39,432 bases of DNA from Chitinophagaceae bacterium (GCA_019752295.1 JAIEMK010000081.1:1-39432), one strand, 5' to 3'; positions 1 to 10,010 are shown, counted from the stretch's first letter. The notes: generated from the letters alone by a model not told the origin. Made by a program: numbers and translations.

Positions 1-52
1 ACTTTTGACTTTTGACTTTATTCTTCTACTTTATTCTTCTACTTTATTCTTC
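1..52. repeat. Short tandem repeats at the adaptor gene's 3' end
   Basis: Two copies of the 7-mer ACTTTTG (1-14) are followed by almost three copies of the 13-mer ACTTTATTCTTCT (15-27, 28-40, 41-52). On the minus strand the 13-mers encode the last residues and the TAA stop of the efflux adaptor and continue past the stop. Because 13 is not a multiple of three, loss or gain of a unit would shift the frame and change the C-terminus. Confidence 0.85.
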
Positions 53-1158
53 AAGCTCATCAGTAAAGAATAGGCTCCTTTTACTACAAATTCTGCGTTC
101 GCAATTTTCTCGGCATTCAAAATTTCAATAAACCCGTTTTCTGAATTACCGGCTACTATTTCAGTCATTTGAAATTGATTGCCTCCAGTTTTAATAAAAA
201 CATATTGCTTGTTTTCAAACAAAACAACTGATTCTTCAGGAAGCACCGACGCTTTTGCATTTTTAATAGCGATCTCAGCATTCATATAGGTACCAGGAAT
301 CAGATCGTGTTCGTACGACTCAAAATGGCAATGCACATCGGTATTTCTTTCGCTCGAAATATCGTGGCCAATTAGCAATATCTCGCAAGGGTGTTTTTTA
401 GTAGGATGGTTATTGGTATACGCATTCAGCTTCTGTCCCACATACAATTTGCTAATATCTTTCTCAAACACTTTTAATGCCAGATGAATATCCGATGGAT
501 TGATGAGCTCAAATAATACCTCAGTAGGTGAAACGTATTTACCGATATTCACATTTACTTTTGAAACAAATCCATCGATTGGTGAATAGAGATTAATACT
601 TCTAGAAATATTTGCTTCAGTAAGTTTTGTAGAGTTAATACCTACCAACTGTAACTTTTCTTTTAGTGCACTCAGTAACACCACCTGTGTTCTGTAATCG
701 GTTTCAGATTGTTGAAATACTTTATCGCTGCTCGCTTGTGTTTTATTCAACTCTTTCTGACGGCGATATTCCTGTTCCAGAAAACCGATCTTTTCTTTTG
801 CAGTCAGATAATCTTGTTGCAACTGAATATACTGCTCACCTTCAATCAATGCAATGGGGTCGCCCTTAGCAATATGTTGTCCGGGTAACAACTTAGTCGA
901 CTTCAGGTAACCGCCCAATGGCACACTGATAGAAACCATATTTTGTGGGGGTACATCAACCTTACCGTTTACTTTTAAGATGGAAGCAATTTCTTTTTGC
1001 TCCATCTTAGCTATTATCACGCCAGCATTTTTCATTTGTATATCTGTCAGCTTCACCATGTTTAACACGGGTGCTGTTGCATTAGCCTCTTCTTTCTTTT
1101 TACTGCCACAGGCGGTGAAGAGGATATATAGCGTAGAAAGGAATATTATTTTTTTCAT
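31..1158 (-). CDS. RND efflux periplasmic adaptor (CzcB/CusB-like) lipoprotein
   Basis: Periplasmic membrane-fusion protein that links the inner-membrane RND pump to the outer-membrane channel. The 375-residue protein begins with a lipoprotein signal (MKKIIFLSTL, lipobox LFTAC with the Cys at residue 17), so it is probably lipid-anchored. A barrel-sandwich half (GGYLKSTKLLPGQHIAKGDP, about 82-101) is followed by an alpha-helical hairpin (about 110-165), the second half (SPIDGFVSKVNVNIGKYV) and a beta-barrel region, the usual HlyD/CusB order. It lies 25 bp downstream of the fused pump gene on the same strand and is surely in that operon. No His/Met-rich metal-binding extension is visible. The C-terminus runs into a 13-bp tandem repeat. 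Confidence 0.9.
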   Translation of the reverse strand: MKKIIFLSTLYILFTACGSKKKEEANATAPVLNMVKLTDIQMKNAGVIIAKMEQKEIASILKVNGKVDVPPQNMVSISVPLGGYLKSTKLLPGQHIAKGDPIALIEGEQYIQLQQDYLTAKEKIGFLEQEYRRQKELNKTQASSDKVFQQSETDYRTQVVLLSALKEKLQLVGINSTKLTEANISRSINLYSPIDGFVSKVNVNIGKYVSPTEVLFELINPSDIHLALKVFEKDISKLYVGQKLNAYTNNHPTKKHPCEILLIGHDISSERNTDVHCHFESYEHDLIPGTYMNAEIAIKNAKASVLPEESVVLFENKQYVFIKTGGNQFQMTEIVAGNSENGFIEILNAEKIANAEFVVKGAYSLLMSLKNKVEE

Positions 1159-1183
1159 TTTCGTATATTGAAATATTGGATGA

Positions 1184-4100
1184 TTATTGATTCATTAAAT
1201 ACCTTAACTGAATAGCAGACTCGTTCAGGTTTTTTACCGATTCGATATAATCGTTTTTTACGGTTGTTGCCTGATTAATCAGTTGCACCCATTCCAGATA
1301 ATTGATACCGCCATTTGCCAATTGCAGGTTTGCGGTATTCGTAATAGTTTGTGCATTTTTAAGCGCGGTATTTTCGAAATACTGCACTGTTTGCAGATAC
1401 TTTCTGTATTGCAAATAAGCAGCTTGATAAGCGGTTTGTAACTGTTGCAAACCAATTGCATAGTTTGCTTCGGCTACTTGCTTATTCAGCTTTGCTCCGG
1501 CAATCTTTGATTTTTGCGCTTTTGCAAAAACAGGAATTCCGATGCCTACTTGCATAGCATTGAATCGATAGCCGGTTCCATACACCTTATTATCCGCGCC
1601 CATACCTCTAATACTGGTATTGTTATACCCCACTGTTAATGCGGGTAATAACAGGCTTTTCTCAACCTCAATCACAGCATCTGCTATTTGTTGCTGATGC
1701 CTGATCATTTGCAGTCCGGGGTTCTCTTTCAATAAACCAGTATCAGCAAAACCTACTGCATCTATTTTAAACTGTTTGTTATCTGGAGCATATGCCGTAC
1801 TGGTATTTAATAATAGTTGAAACTGCAATTGCAATACCAACATATCCTGATTCAACTGATTCAACTGAACATTTATTTGGCCAAGTTGCGTTTCGGCGCT
1901 TGATTTTTCCAGAATATTCGTTTCACCCTTTTCCAAACGCAGACTTGCTTTTTTATAAAAGGCACTATACAAACTATCTGAATAGTGCAGTAATGTTCTT
2001 TTTTCTTCCACATATAGGATGGTATAATACAAGAGCGTTACATCTTTTTTTAGCAAAGATTTTTTTACTGCAATGTTCATCACACTATTTTTCCATTCTT
2101 CCTGAAGCAGTTCCCTTTGTCTGGTATATACTTTTGGAAAGCTGAAAGATTGAGATAGGCTAAACTTAGTATCAGTATAAATACTATTGATTTGTCCGAT
2201 ATCCGCCAACAGGTTTGCTTGAGGAATATTAGCTGCAGTTTTGATCATTGCTTCCTGATACTTGGCTTTGAGTAATTCGTTCTTTACCTGCAAATTATTT
2301 TGCATCGCCGTATCGATTGCAGCTTTTAGTTTAATAGGCACTTGCGCATTCAGCAAATTTCCCATGCCACAAAAAACCAATACCAATACGGTTGTAAGAA
2401 CTGTTTTCTTAGCATTTTTCTTTTTAGTTCCACCTTTTTCGAAAGTCATATACAAAACGGGTAAAACAAAAAGTGTAAGGAAGGTAGCAATTAACAAACC
2501 TCCAATTACAACGGTTGCCAAAGGTCTTTGCACTTCCGCCCCTGCGCCATTGCTGATGGCCATCGGGAAAAATCCAAGCGACGCAACGAATGCAGTCATT
2601 AAAACAGGTCTCAACCTTACTTTGGTGCCCATTAATACAATTCTTCTCAGGTCGTGAATTCCTTCCATTTTTAATTGATTAAATTCTGCAATCAATACAA
2701 TACCGTTTAATACCGCCACACCAAACAAAGCAATGAAACCCACACCGGCGCTGATGCTGAATGGCATACCCCTCAATGCTAGAAAAAGAATTCCTCCTAT
2801 TGCTGATAGAGGGATGGCAGAATAAATTAGCAATCCCTGCTTTAACGAATTAAATGCGAAGTACAACAAAATTAAAATTAGCAAAAGCGAAACCGGAACG
2901 GCAATCATCAGCCGGCTTTTTGCGGCGTTCAGGTTTTCAAAAGCGCCACCGTATGTAACATAATATCCCGAAGGGAATTTTAAATGCTTCCCTACTTTTT
3001 CCTGCAGTTCTGTAACTATGCTTTGTACATCTCTTCCACGCACATTAAATCCGATTACAATCCTGCGTTTAGCATCTTCTCTCTGAATCTGATTGGGGCC
3101 CTGCTTGATTTGTACATCGGCCAACTGGCTCAAAGGAATTTGTGTTCCCTGTGGTGTAGGTATCAGCAGATTCTGAATATCTTTCAGATCTTTCTTTTGC
3201 TCACCACTAATTCTTACCACTACATCAAATCTTTTTTCGCCTTCAAATAACATTCCTGTTGTTTGTCCCGCAAAAGAAGTGTTCACTACTTTATTGATAT
3301 CAGAAATATTTAGTCCGTATTGCGCAATCGTATTTCGGTTATAGTTGATAATTATTTGAGGCATACCTGCCACTTGCTCAACATAAAGGTTTTTTGCGCC
3401 TTCCACCGAATTTACAATTGTACCCAGTTTATTGGCATAGAGTGCAAGTGTATCCAGATCTTCTCCATAAATTTTACATACCACATCCTGTCGCGCACCT
3501 GTCATCAATTCATTAAAGCGCATTTGCACAGGAAACTGAAAGCCTGCAGTAACACCCGGTACCGCTTCTAAGGCCTTACCCATTTTTTCGCTGAGTTCGT
3601 TGAAGGTTTTGGCCGAAGTCCAGGTTTCTTTTGGTTTCAGAATTACCATCATATCACTTGCATCCATCGGCATCGGATCTGTAGGTACTTCACCACTACC
3701 AATTTTAGTAACTACTTTTTCTACTTCCGGAAATTGGGTTTTTAAAATATGTGCCGCTTTTTGTGTATTGGCAATGGTTGTAGTTAGGCTGCTTCCTGTT
3801 AAGACCCTAGTATCAACCGCAAAATCGCCTTCCTCCAGAGCAGGAATAAATTCTGCTCCCAAAGTAGATAAAACAAAAACTGCAACAACAAATAAAGCAA
3901 CCACCGAAGTCAAAACAATTTTAGGGAAACCGATCACAAAATTTAAAGCATGCTGATATACTTTTTCGATTTTTCCCATGAATAAATCTGCAATATTTGG
4001 TTTGTGTTTTATTTTCTTACTCAGGAATAAAGCACTCATCATCGGAATATAAGTAAGGGACAAAACAAATGCACCTAACAGAGCAAAAGCTACTGTTTGT

Positions 4101-5542
4101 GCCATGGGTTTAAACATCTTTCCTTCAATTCCCTGCAACGTAAAAATGGGTAAGTACACTACCAGAATAATCACCTGGCCAAATACTGCGCTATTCATCA
4201 TTTTGCTGGCCGACTGTTTTACTTCCACATCCATTTCCTGTTGATTCAGTTTGGTGATGTTCACAAAGTGCTTACTGTGCCCCAGCCTGTGCATGACCGC
4301 TTCTACAATTATCACGGCACCATCCACAATCAATCCAAAATCGAGTGCTCCCAAGCTCATCAGGTTTCCACTTACACCAAACATATTCATCATAATTACG
4401 GCAAAGAGCATTGCCAAAGGAATAACGGAGGCAACCAATAAACCGGCGCGGAAATTTCCAAGAAATAAAACGAGTACAAACACAACAATCAATGCACCTT
4501 CCAATAAATTCTGTTCTACTGTGCCAATGGCATTGTTCACCATTTTAGTACGATCTAAAAATGGTTCTATCACAATTCCTTCAGGAACCGTTTTTTGAAT
4601 TTGCGCAATTCGTTCTTTTACATTTTTAATTACTTCGCTGCTATTGGCACCTTTCAGCATCATTACAACAGCTCCTGCTACTTCTCCCTGATCGTTATAA
4701 CACATGGCACCGAAGCGGGTGGCATTACCGATTTTTATAGTAGCTACATCTCTTATAAATAAAGGGGTTCCGCCATTGTTCGATTTGATGGCGATATTGT
4801 TGATGTCTTCAATACTTCCAAGCAAACCTTCTGTTCGGATATACAAAACGGTTGCTGCTTTTTCGATATAAGCACCACCCGTATTCTGGTTATTTGTTTC
4901 CAGTGCTTTAAAAATATCTGCAATGGTAATATTGTGTGATAATAGTTTATTCGGATCAACTTCGATGCTGTATTGTTTCAGCTTTCCTCCAAAACTGCTC
5001 ACTTCGGCAACTCCTTTTACGCCCAGTAACTGACGCCTCACAATCCAATCCTGAATCGTGCGAAGATCCGTCTCATTGTATTTTGCTTCGTATCCCGCTT
5101 TAGGGCGAACTACATACTGATAAATTTCTCCGAGTCCGGTACTTACAGGACCGAGTTCTGGAGTACCAATTCCCTGCGGAATAATTGCTTGTACTTTCTG
5201 CAATCTTTCAGCCACTTGCTGGCGAGCCCAATACACATCGGTATTATCGTCAAACACAATGGTAACAAGCGATAGCCCAAATCTGGAAAAGCTACGGATC
5301 TCTTTTAATCCTGAAATATTATTGTTAGCCTGTTCAATTGGGAACGTAATTAATCTTTCAATATCGGTGGCTCCAAATGAAGGTGCTACGGTAATTACCT
5401 GCACCTGATTATTGGTTATATCCGGTACAGCATCAATAGGTAATTTGGTAAACTGGTATGAGCCATACCCAATTAGGGTAATAATGAATAACCCTACAAT
5501 GAGTTTATTTTTTATGGCAAATCCAATTATGGCGTTTAACAT
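1184..5542 (-). CDS. czcA: CzcA-type heavy-metal RND pump fused to a TolC-like outer-membrane factor
   Basis: Proton-driven metal exporter of the HME-RND family. Residues 1 to about 1035 form a complete pump: the N-terminal membrane helix, porter domains and the TM4 motif DFGLIVDGAVIIVE (D401, D407, E414). These three acidic residues match the proton relay of CzcA-type pumps for divalent cations (Co, Zn, Cd, Ni) rather than the CusA Cu/Ag type. After the last helix and a Lys-rich linker (GGTKKKNAKK) there is another hydrophobic, signal-like segment ending in LLNAQ, then about 400 residues of long coiled helices typical of CzcC/TolC outer-membrane factors. At 1452 residues it exceeds a normal pump (about 1040) by one whole OMF. 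Such fusions are known in Bacteroidota. The substrate is inferred from the motif only. Confidence 0.93.
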   Translation of the reverse strand: MLNAIIGFAIKNKLIVGLFIITLIGYGSYQFTKLPIDAVPDITNNQVQVITVAPSFGATDIERLITFPIEQANNNISGLKEIRSFSRFGLSLVTIVFDDNTDVYWARQQVAERLQKVQAIIPQGIGTPELGPVSTGLGEIYQYVVRPKAGYEAKYNETDLRTIQDWIVRRQLLGVKGVAEVSSFGGKLKQYSIEVDPNKLLSHNITIADIFKALETNNQNTGGAYIEKAATVLYIRTEGLLGSIEDINNIAIKSNNGGTPLFIRDVATIKIGNATRFGAMCYNDQGEVAGAVVMMLKGANSSEVIKNVKERIAQIQKTVPEGIVIEPFLDRTKMVNNAIGTVEQNLLEGALIVVFVLVLFLGNFRAGLLVASVIPLAMLFAVIMMNMFGVSGNLMSLGALDFGLIVDGAVIIVEAVMHRLGHSKHFVNITKLNQQEMDVEVKQSASKMMNSAVFGQVIILVVYLPIFTLQGIEGKMFKPMAQTVAFALLGAFVLSLTYIPMMSALFLSKKIKHKPNIADLFMGKIEKVYQHALNFVIGFPKIVLTSVVALFVVAVFVLSTLGAEFIPALEEGDFAVDTRVLTGSSLTTTIANTQKAAHILKTQFPEVEKVVTKIGSGEVPTDPMPMDASDMMVILKPKETWTSAKTFNELSEKMGKALEAVPGVTAGFQFPVQMRFNELMTGARQDVVCKIYGEDLDTLALYANKLGTIVNSVEGAKNLYVEQVAGMPQIIINYNRNTIAQYGLNISDINKVVNTSFAGQTTGMLFEGEKRFDVVVRISGEQKKDLKDIQNLLIPTPQGTQIPLSQLADVQIKQGPNQIQREDAKRRIVIGFNVRGRDVQSIVTELQEKVGKHLKFPSGYYVTYGGAFENLNAAKSRLMIAVPVSLLLILILLYFAFNSLKQGLLIYSAIPLSAIGGILFLALRGMPFSISAGVGFIALFGVAVLNGIVLIAEFNQLKMEGIHDLRRIVLMGTKVRLRPVLMTAFVASLGFFPMAISNGAGAEVQRPLATVVIGGLLIATFLTLFVLPVLYMTFEKGGTKKKNAKKTVLTTVLVLVFCGMGNLLNAQVPIKLKAAIDTAMQNNLQVKNELLKAKYQEAMIKTAANIPQANLLADIGQINSIYTDTKFSLSQSFSFPKVYTRQRELLQEEWKNSVMNIAVKKSLLKKDVTLLYYTILYVEEKRTLLHYSDSLYSAFYKKASLRLEKGETNILEKSSAETQLGQINVQLNQLNQDMLVLQLQFQLLLNTSTAYAPDNKQFKIDAVGFADTGLLKENPGLQMIRHQQQIADAVIEVEKSLLLPALTVGYNNTSIRGMGADNKVYGTGYRFNAMQVGIGIPVFAKAQKSKIAGAKLNKQVAEANYAIGLQQLQTAYQAAYLQYRKYLQTVQYFENTALKNAQTITNTANLQLANGGINYLEWVQLINQATTVKNDYIESVKNLNESAIQLRYLMNQ

Positions 5543-5629
5543 AATGGTCTTGTTTAGGTAGATAAATTAAAAGCTCTTGGTGGTACAAAAGCAAATAGCA
5601 ATAAGTGGGTATATTGCTTCAAGAAATAA

Positions 5630-6016
5630 CTAACAAGATTTCGGGGGCTGCCAGATACTGGATAAATAAGATGGGAGTATATCGTTGTGTTGAGTCACCG
5701 CTTTTTTGTTTGATAAAAACACCACAGGAACATGAATCGCAAACTGGGCGTTATCCGGAACAAATTCATTAGCCAAAACAGATACAAAGTCGCCCGAAGA
5801 TTTAAAAGGCAATTGCATGTCTCTTGAATAATCTTTATCCTTCGGGCTGCCGTGCATATAATGCATATCTAAAAACTTGGTAAAGCTGATGTTTTTGTCG
5901 GCATGCCTGTGTTCCATAAAATGCTGATACACCATCGGTAGTTTCAACAACTGATAGGCATCTGTTGTAGTAAACAGATAAATACACAGAAATAATATGG
6001 TGATTGGCTTTTTCAG
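5630..6016 (-). CDS. Small secreted protein at the head of the metal-efflux operon, probable CTG start
   Basis: Small protein of unknown function; similar ones precede CzcA/CusA-type genes in other Bacteroidota (recalled from general knowledge, not searched). The first conventional start is a TTG at 5950 (106 residues), but the frame stays open to 6034. Upstream codons give LKKPITILFLCIYLFTTTDA, a good signal peptide that begins at a CTG at 6016, where an ATG would be expected. I therefore place the start there (128 residues), with TTG 5950 or ATG 5935 as alternatives. Conserved-looking parts are FTKFLDMHYMHG and DYSRDMQLPFKS. The gene lies 87 bp upstream of the pump gene, and a strong dyad overlaps its start. 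Confidence 0.6.
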   Translation of the reverse strand: MKKPITILFLCIYLFTTTDAYQLLKLPMVYQHFMEHRHADKNISFTKFLDMHYMHGSPKDKDYSRDMQLPFKSSGDFVSVLANEFVPDNAQFAIHVPVVFLSNKKAVTQHNDILPSYLSSIWQPPKSC

Positions 6017-6060
6017 AGTGCGAAGATACTTATACTAACTCAAAAAGTATCTCTGAAAAA
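6009..6060. promoter_or_regulatory. Nested inverted repeat at the start of the efflux operon
   Basis: The perfect 10-bp arms TTTTTCAGAG (6009-6018) and CTCTGAAAAA (6051-6060) enclose a second perfect pair, AGATACTT (6024-6031) and AAGTATCT (6045-6052). On the minus strand TATCTTCG resembles the Bacteroidota -7 box TAnnTTTG and falls inside the dyad, just upstream of the putative CTG start. This looks like the operator of the metal-efflux operon. The regulator is not in the window. Confidence 0.55.
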
Positions 6061-6139
6061 TTGGTGTCAATTTGAATCTTGCATAAATAACTATCAATCA
6101 ACGATGCATAATATATTTTTATAATTTAAATTTATCCTC

Positions 6140-6871
6140 TTATAGCAAAGAATTGATGATATATTTTTTTCCATAATCTCCCCAGTCGCTGAGGGCTTTT
6201 TGCAGGGCTTGTGTAAAGCTCTTATAATCTGCTTTTTTTGTTTTACCTGTAGGTATGCTAAATTTTTCTGGTTTGGGTTCAGTTAATTCTACTTTGGTAG
6301 CAAAAATGGTCATGTTACTCCGGGGTATCGCTATGCCCAGAATCATACCGGGTAGTCTGCAAAAAGAAAGCGGACCGCCACTGGTAGTTATTTGATCGGT
6401 ATAAAAAGCAACAACAAAAACAGAATCCAAAATCTTTCCTACAGCTTTGTGGCATTCAAATCCGGCAATATCACGCAGATCGTTGGTCATTTGCCATTTG
6501 ATATGTCGGATGGAATCTGATAAAAGAAATGTTTCATCAAAAGCGTTTTGTTTTTTGTAGAAGACCCCTTGTTTTAAGTCGGTGTAAATAATATCGTCTA
6601 CACTTTTGTCGTCACCCATAAAAGGAATTTTTACATAATTATCAACCCCTTTTTCAAAAAGCGTTTTGCCCTCTTTAAAGTAGAGGTTATGAAAAGATGT
6701 TCTATATTTTGGGAGCTTGTCTCTGATGCCATCTAACCAATGCTGGTCTTCCGTTTCTTTTTGCAGATTTACTTTTTTCTCAAATTCAATTTTGCCAGAA
6801 CTGATAAAATTCGATTGCGCATTTCCTGACAGTGTAACTAATATGAGTAGGGTGTTGATTATTTTTTTCAT
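6140..6871 (-). CDS. GLPGLI family protein
   Basis: Secreted or periplasmic protein of the Bacteroidota GLPGLI family, whose biochemical role is unknown. The 243 residues start with a signal peptide (MKKIINTLLILVTLSGNAQS). The family signature is GGPLSFCRLPGMILG near residues 165-180, with Cys-Arg where the family usually has Gly-Leu. The length fits the family. It follows the barrel-protein gene by only 17 bp on the same strand. This pairing recurs in the phylum and suggests that the two proteins work together at the outer membrane. Confidence 0.85.
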   Translation of the reverse strand: MKKIINTLLILVTLSGNAQSNFISSGKIEFEKKVNLQKETEDQHWLDGIRDKLPKYRTSFHNLYFKEGKTLFEKGVDNYVKIPFMGDDKSVDDIIYTDLKQGVFYKKQNAFDETFLLSDSIRHIKWQMTNDLRDIAGFECHKAVGKILDSVFVVAFYTDQITTSGGPLSFCRLPGMILGIAIPRSNMTIFATKVELTEPKPEKFSIPTGKTKKADYKSFTQALQKALSDWGDYGKKYIINSLL

Positions 6872-6888
6872 GGCTGCGATTTTAAATC

Positions 6889-9660
6889 TTATTCGTCGGA
6901 TGATTTTCTATTCTTATTGAATTTCCATTTGAGCGAAAACATGGCATAGCGTTGTACTGTAGTGTAAGTATTTTCTGTTATATAGTTACTGGATAGGTCT
7001 CTGCTGAATCCGATACGTTGGTTTAAAATATCATTCAAACTAAGGATTGCAGTAATGCCTGATTTTTTTGACAAAGTTTTTTCTAAAGAGGCATTCCATA
7101 TCAAGGCATTATTGTTACGGTCATTTGCCGATAATTTTTGCCGGTAATCGTATCCAACATCTGTATTAATACTCCAGCCTTTCTTGAATTTATAATCAAA
7201 ATAAGTGCTTACATTTTGAGTCCAATATTCGGTAATGGCCCCTGTATTGATGGAAGATGTGGAATGATTAAAACCAACCGCATAAGAAACATCAATCGTC
7301 ATTTTTTTCTCAATCGATTTTCGAATACTAATTTCCGGGCTTACGCTGATTCTGTTGGTTGTATTTTCCACCCCATTTAAAAAGTTTCTGGTTTGCCCGC
7401 CATTTAGCCTTGGGTTAAATCCGATTTCGATTTTTTGAAACTTAATTTGTCGGCTAATATAGAATCCAAGATTATAATTGTAGTTGCCATTTACGTTTAC
7501 TGTTTGGCTAATCCTTCTTCCCTGATTATCTAAAGTACTCCGGCTGCTAAATGCATTTTCTGTTACAGTAAAATTTCCGTAGCCCGAAATGCTCCGATTA
7601 GTAAGTATTTTATAGTCCGAAAGGTTAAAATAAACGGTATGTCTAAATGCCGGCTGAAGATTCGGGTTACCTATTACCTGATTTAATGGGTCGTAATTAT
7701 TTAAAATAGGTTGCAAGTCTGTTAGTGATGGTTGTTCCGTATACCCGGCGTAGGATAAATTGAAATTTCCCGAAGAAGTGAATTTCCACCTGATTTGTGC
7801 TGTTGGAAAAAAGTTCGTGAAGTTTCTGGCATAGGATGAATCTTTAAAAACATTGGTTTGTTTTACAGCAAGATCCTGAATAGCAATACCTGCTTTTGCT
7901 GTTATTTTTTTGGTGGAATAATTAAAAGAAAATCCTACCCTGCTCGAGGTATTTTTATATTTATAGTGATTGCTATATAAAATATTTAAGGAATCGTATT
8001 TACCGTTTTGTTTTTCATAAGAACGTATATCATGATCATCGCTGTTGCTATTGAAAGTATAATTTACATTCAGAGATAATTTTTTGCTTAGCGGTTCTAC
8101 ATAACTGGCAAGCGCCTGCACCGTTTTTACATCATTTGTACTCAGCTTTCGTTGGTCAATCACCTGCAACGAAGAAGGCAATCCTCCGGTATAAAATTGC
8201 GTTTGATTTAATAAGAAGCCATCACTATTGGATACACTATTTGTGAATCCGGTGCTAAGCGAAAAGGAACGGGTTCCGGCTTTATTGAGTTTCCTGCGAA
8301 GATAGATATCGGCTTTGTTACTATTATTATCTGCATTAGAGGTATTGGTTCTATTACTGGTATTTACCGGAACCTGATTGCCTGTTAAGTATTCTCCTTT
8401 TAGTAAACTATAACTATTCGATTTACCTTGCGAGATTCTGGCATTTACAGTGATAGTGGTTAGTGAATCGATATTCCATTCATTTTTTGTGCTAAAATTT
8501 TCTTTCCATTTACTACTCTTATTTGAAGTTGATTGAGTGCTAAAATAAGTGGTGTCGGGCAAAATATATTTGGTGCTGGTATAGCTCTCTCCCTCCAAAT
8601 TGAGGTGATTATAACTGAAATTATTAGCGGTACTATTCTTTAGTTTTCCAAACTTTTTGTTCATCATTAAAGCGGTTTGCAAGTTTTCGGGAAGCCCTTG
8701 TTGGCCATAATTTCCAAACTCAGCATCGCCATCCCAGTAGAACATTGCATTTCCATTCTCAACTGTGCTGGAGATACTACCATAGTCTTGCATTTCCTCC
8801 CAATTCATTCCATTGCGGCCCGTTTTATCAGCCGTAACAAGTATTCCCGCTTTAAGTGTACTGGTAAAGCGACTTGCTGACAATTTTGATTGATAATATT
8901 TATCGAAGTTAGTACCGGCAGTGGCTGTTCCAAAATAGCCTTTCTTGGCATCTGCTTTTAAAATCAAATTGACGGTTTTCTGTTTTGAGCCATCATCAAT
9001 TCCTGTTAACGTGGCTTGATCACTTTTTTTATCGAATACTTGTACTTTGGCCACGTCGCGTGCATTTAAATTCTGAGTAGCCATTGTTGGGTCATCGCCA
9101 AAAAACTCATCCCCATCCACCAATACCTTTTGCACTTTTTGTCCCTGCGTAGTAATTTCTCCTTTGCTGTTTACAGAAATTCCCGGCATTATTTTCAATA
9201 GGTCTTCCACTGTGGCTCCAGCTTTAACATGAAAACTATCGGCCAGATATTCAGTTGTGTCACCCTTTATTCTGATAGGCGCGATAGTTTGCCTTACAAT
9301 TACTTCCTGCAGCAGGTGTGCTTTAGTGGTTAAAGAAATTGTCATAGCTTCTTTATTGGCAGCATTTACGCGAACCGTATCAATCCAATCAACATACTGT
9401 GGATAGGTTACAACCATCACATATTTACCCTCTAAAACATTGGGAAGCAGAAAATTTCCTTTGGCATCGGCATGGGTATAAGAAACAAGTGATGAATCCT
9501 TTGGAAGCTTAATATAGATTACCGCATTTTCGAGTGGGGTTTTACTCATGGTATCGCTCACGTTGCCTTTAATACCAATGGTTTGGGATGCTGCTTTAAA
9601 GGAAAAAAGTAATAAACATGCGAAAACAAGTAAGTGCAATAGTTTGGCTTTCAAAATCAT
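6889..9660 (-). CDS. TonB-dependent-receptor-like outer-membrane beta-barrel protein
   Basis: The 923-residue protein has a signal peptide ending near SFKAASQ. A carboxypeptidase-regulatory-like beta-sandwich follows (about 28-110; GIKGNVSDTMSKTPLENAVI), then a plug-like domain (LLKIMPGISVNSKGEITTQG, KVLVDGDEFFG), then a long barrel region rich in aromatic strands ending in MFSLKWKFNK. It belongs to the group of outer-membrane barrels that resemble TonB-dependent receptors but usually lack a SusD partner. No SusD or TonB gene is nearby; the only partner is the GLPGLI gene 17 bp downstream. The substrate is unknown. Confidence 0.88.
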   Translation of the reverse strand: MILKAKLLHLLVFACLLLFSFKAASQTIGIKGNVSDTMSKTPLENAVIYIKLPKDSSLVSYTHADAKGNFLLPNVLEGKYVMVVTYPQYVDWIDTVRVNAANKEAMTISLTTKAHLLQEVIVRQTIAPIRIKGDTTEYLADSFHVKAGATVEDLLKIMPGISVNSKGEITTQGQKVQKVLVDGDEFFGDDPTMATQNLNARDVAKVQVFDKKSDQATLTGIDDGSKQKTVNLILKADAKKGYFGTATAGTNFDKYYQSKLSASRFTSTLKAGILVTADKTGRNGMNWEEMQDYGSISSTVENGNAMFYWDGDAEFGNYGQQGLPENLQTALMMNKKFGKLKNSTANNFSYNHLNLEGESYTSTKYILPDTTYFSTQSTSNKSSKWKENFSTKNEWNIDSLTTITVNARISQGKSNSYSLLKGEYLTGNQVPVNTSNRTNTSNADNNSNKADIYLRRKLNKAGTRSFSLSTGFTNSVSNSDGFLLNQTQFYTGGLPSSLQVIDQRKLSTNDVKTVQALASYVEPLSKKLSLNVNYTFNSNSDDHDIRSYEKQNGKYDSLNILYSNHYKYKNTSSRVGFSFNYSTKKITAKAGIAIQDLAVKQTNVFKDSSYARNFTNFFPTAQIRWKFTSSGNFNLSYAGYTEQPSLTDLQPILNNYDPLNQVIGNPNLQPAFRHTVYFNLSDYKILTNRSISGYGNFTVTENAFSSRSTLDNQGRRISQTVNVNGNYNYNLGFYISRQIKFQKIEIGFNPRLNGGQTRNFLNGVENTTNRISVSPEISIRKSIEKKMTIDVSYAVGFNHSTSSINTGAITEYWTQNVSTYFDYKFKKGWSINTDVGYDYRQKLSANDRNNNALIWNASLEKTLSKKSGITAILSLNDILNQRIGFSRDLSSNYITENTYTTVQRYAMFSLKWKFNKNRKSSDE

Positions 9661-10010
9661 AGAAAATGATTTAAGTTAATTAAGCTTAGGAACCTTAGTG
9701 ACTTAGATTCAGAAAAATTAATATTCCATAAAGGATTAATATTTCTGCGTTTATTTTTTGGGGAGGAAAGCTTGATATTACAAAACGAAGGCAATATCAG
9801 GCCAGTTTGTTTCGTAAAACAATCAGGTTTGAAAGTAATACTATTTTTTTTAGTAGTTGAATGAGTAGTGTTTCCCTTTTGTTAAAAAAAGAATTGAGTA
9901 TTGCAAGTGGGTTGCTGTTTTGGCCAATTCTTTGATATCAATTATACATACCTTGCATTTATTGATGCAATACCCAATTCTTTAAACACCAATCAACTAA
10001 ACCAAAACAA
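9661..10010. other. 350-bp divergent intergenic region, no gene seen
   Basis: This gap separates the minus-strand barrel gene from the plus-strand DUF4395 gene and must hold both promoters. It is strongly AT-rich with several T and A tracts. I see no open frame with coding character, no tRNA and no convincing dyad. A weak TACCTTG near 9950 could be the -7 box of the DUF4395 gene. Confidence 0.5.

Noticed and set aside
1792..4598. Several 80-130-codon plus-strand frames inside the efflux pump gene
   Set aside because: All lie opposite a continuous 1452-codon gene with clear family motifs.
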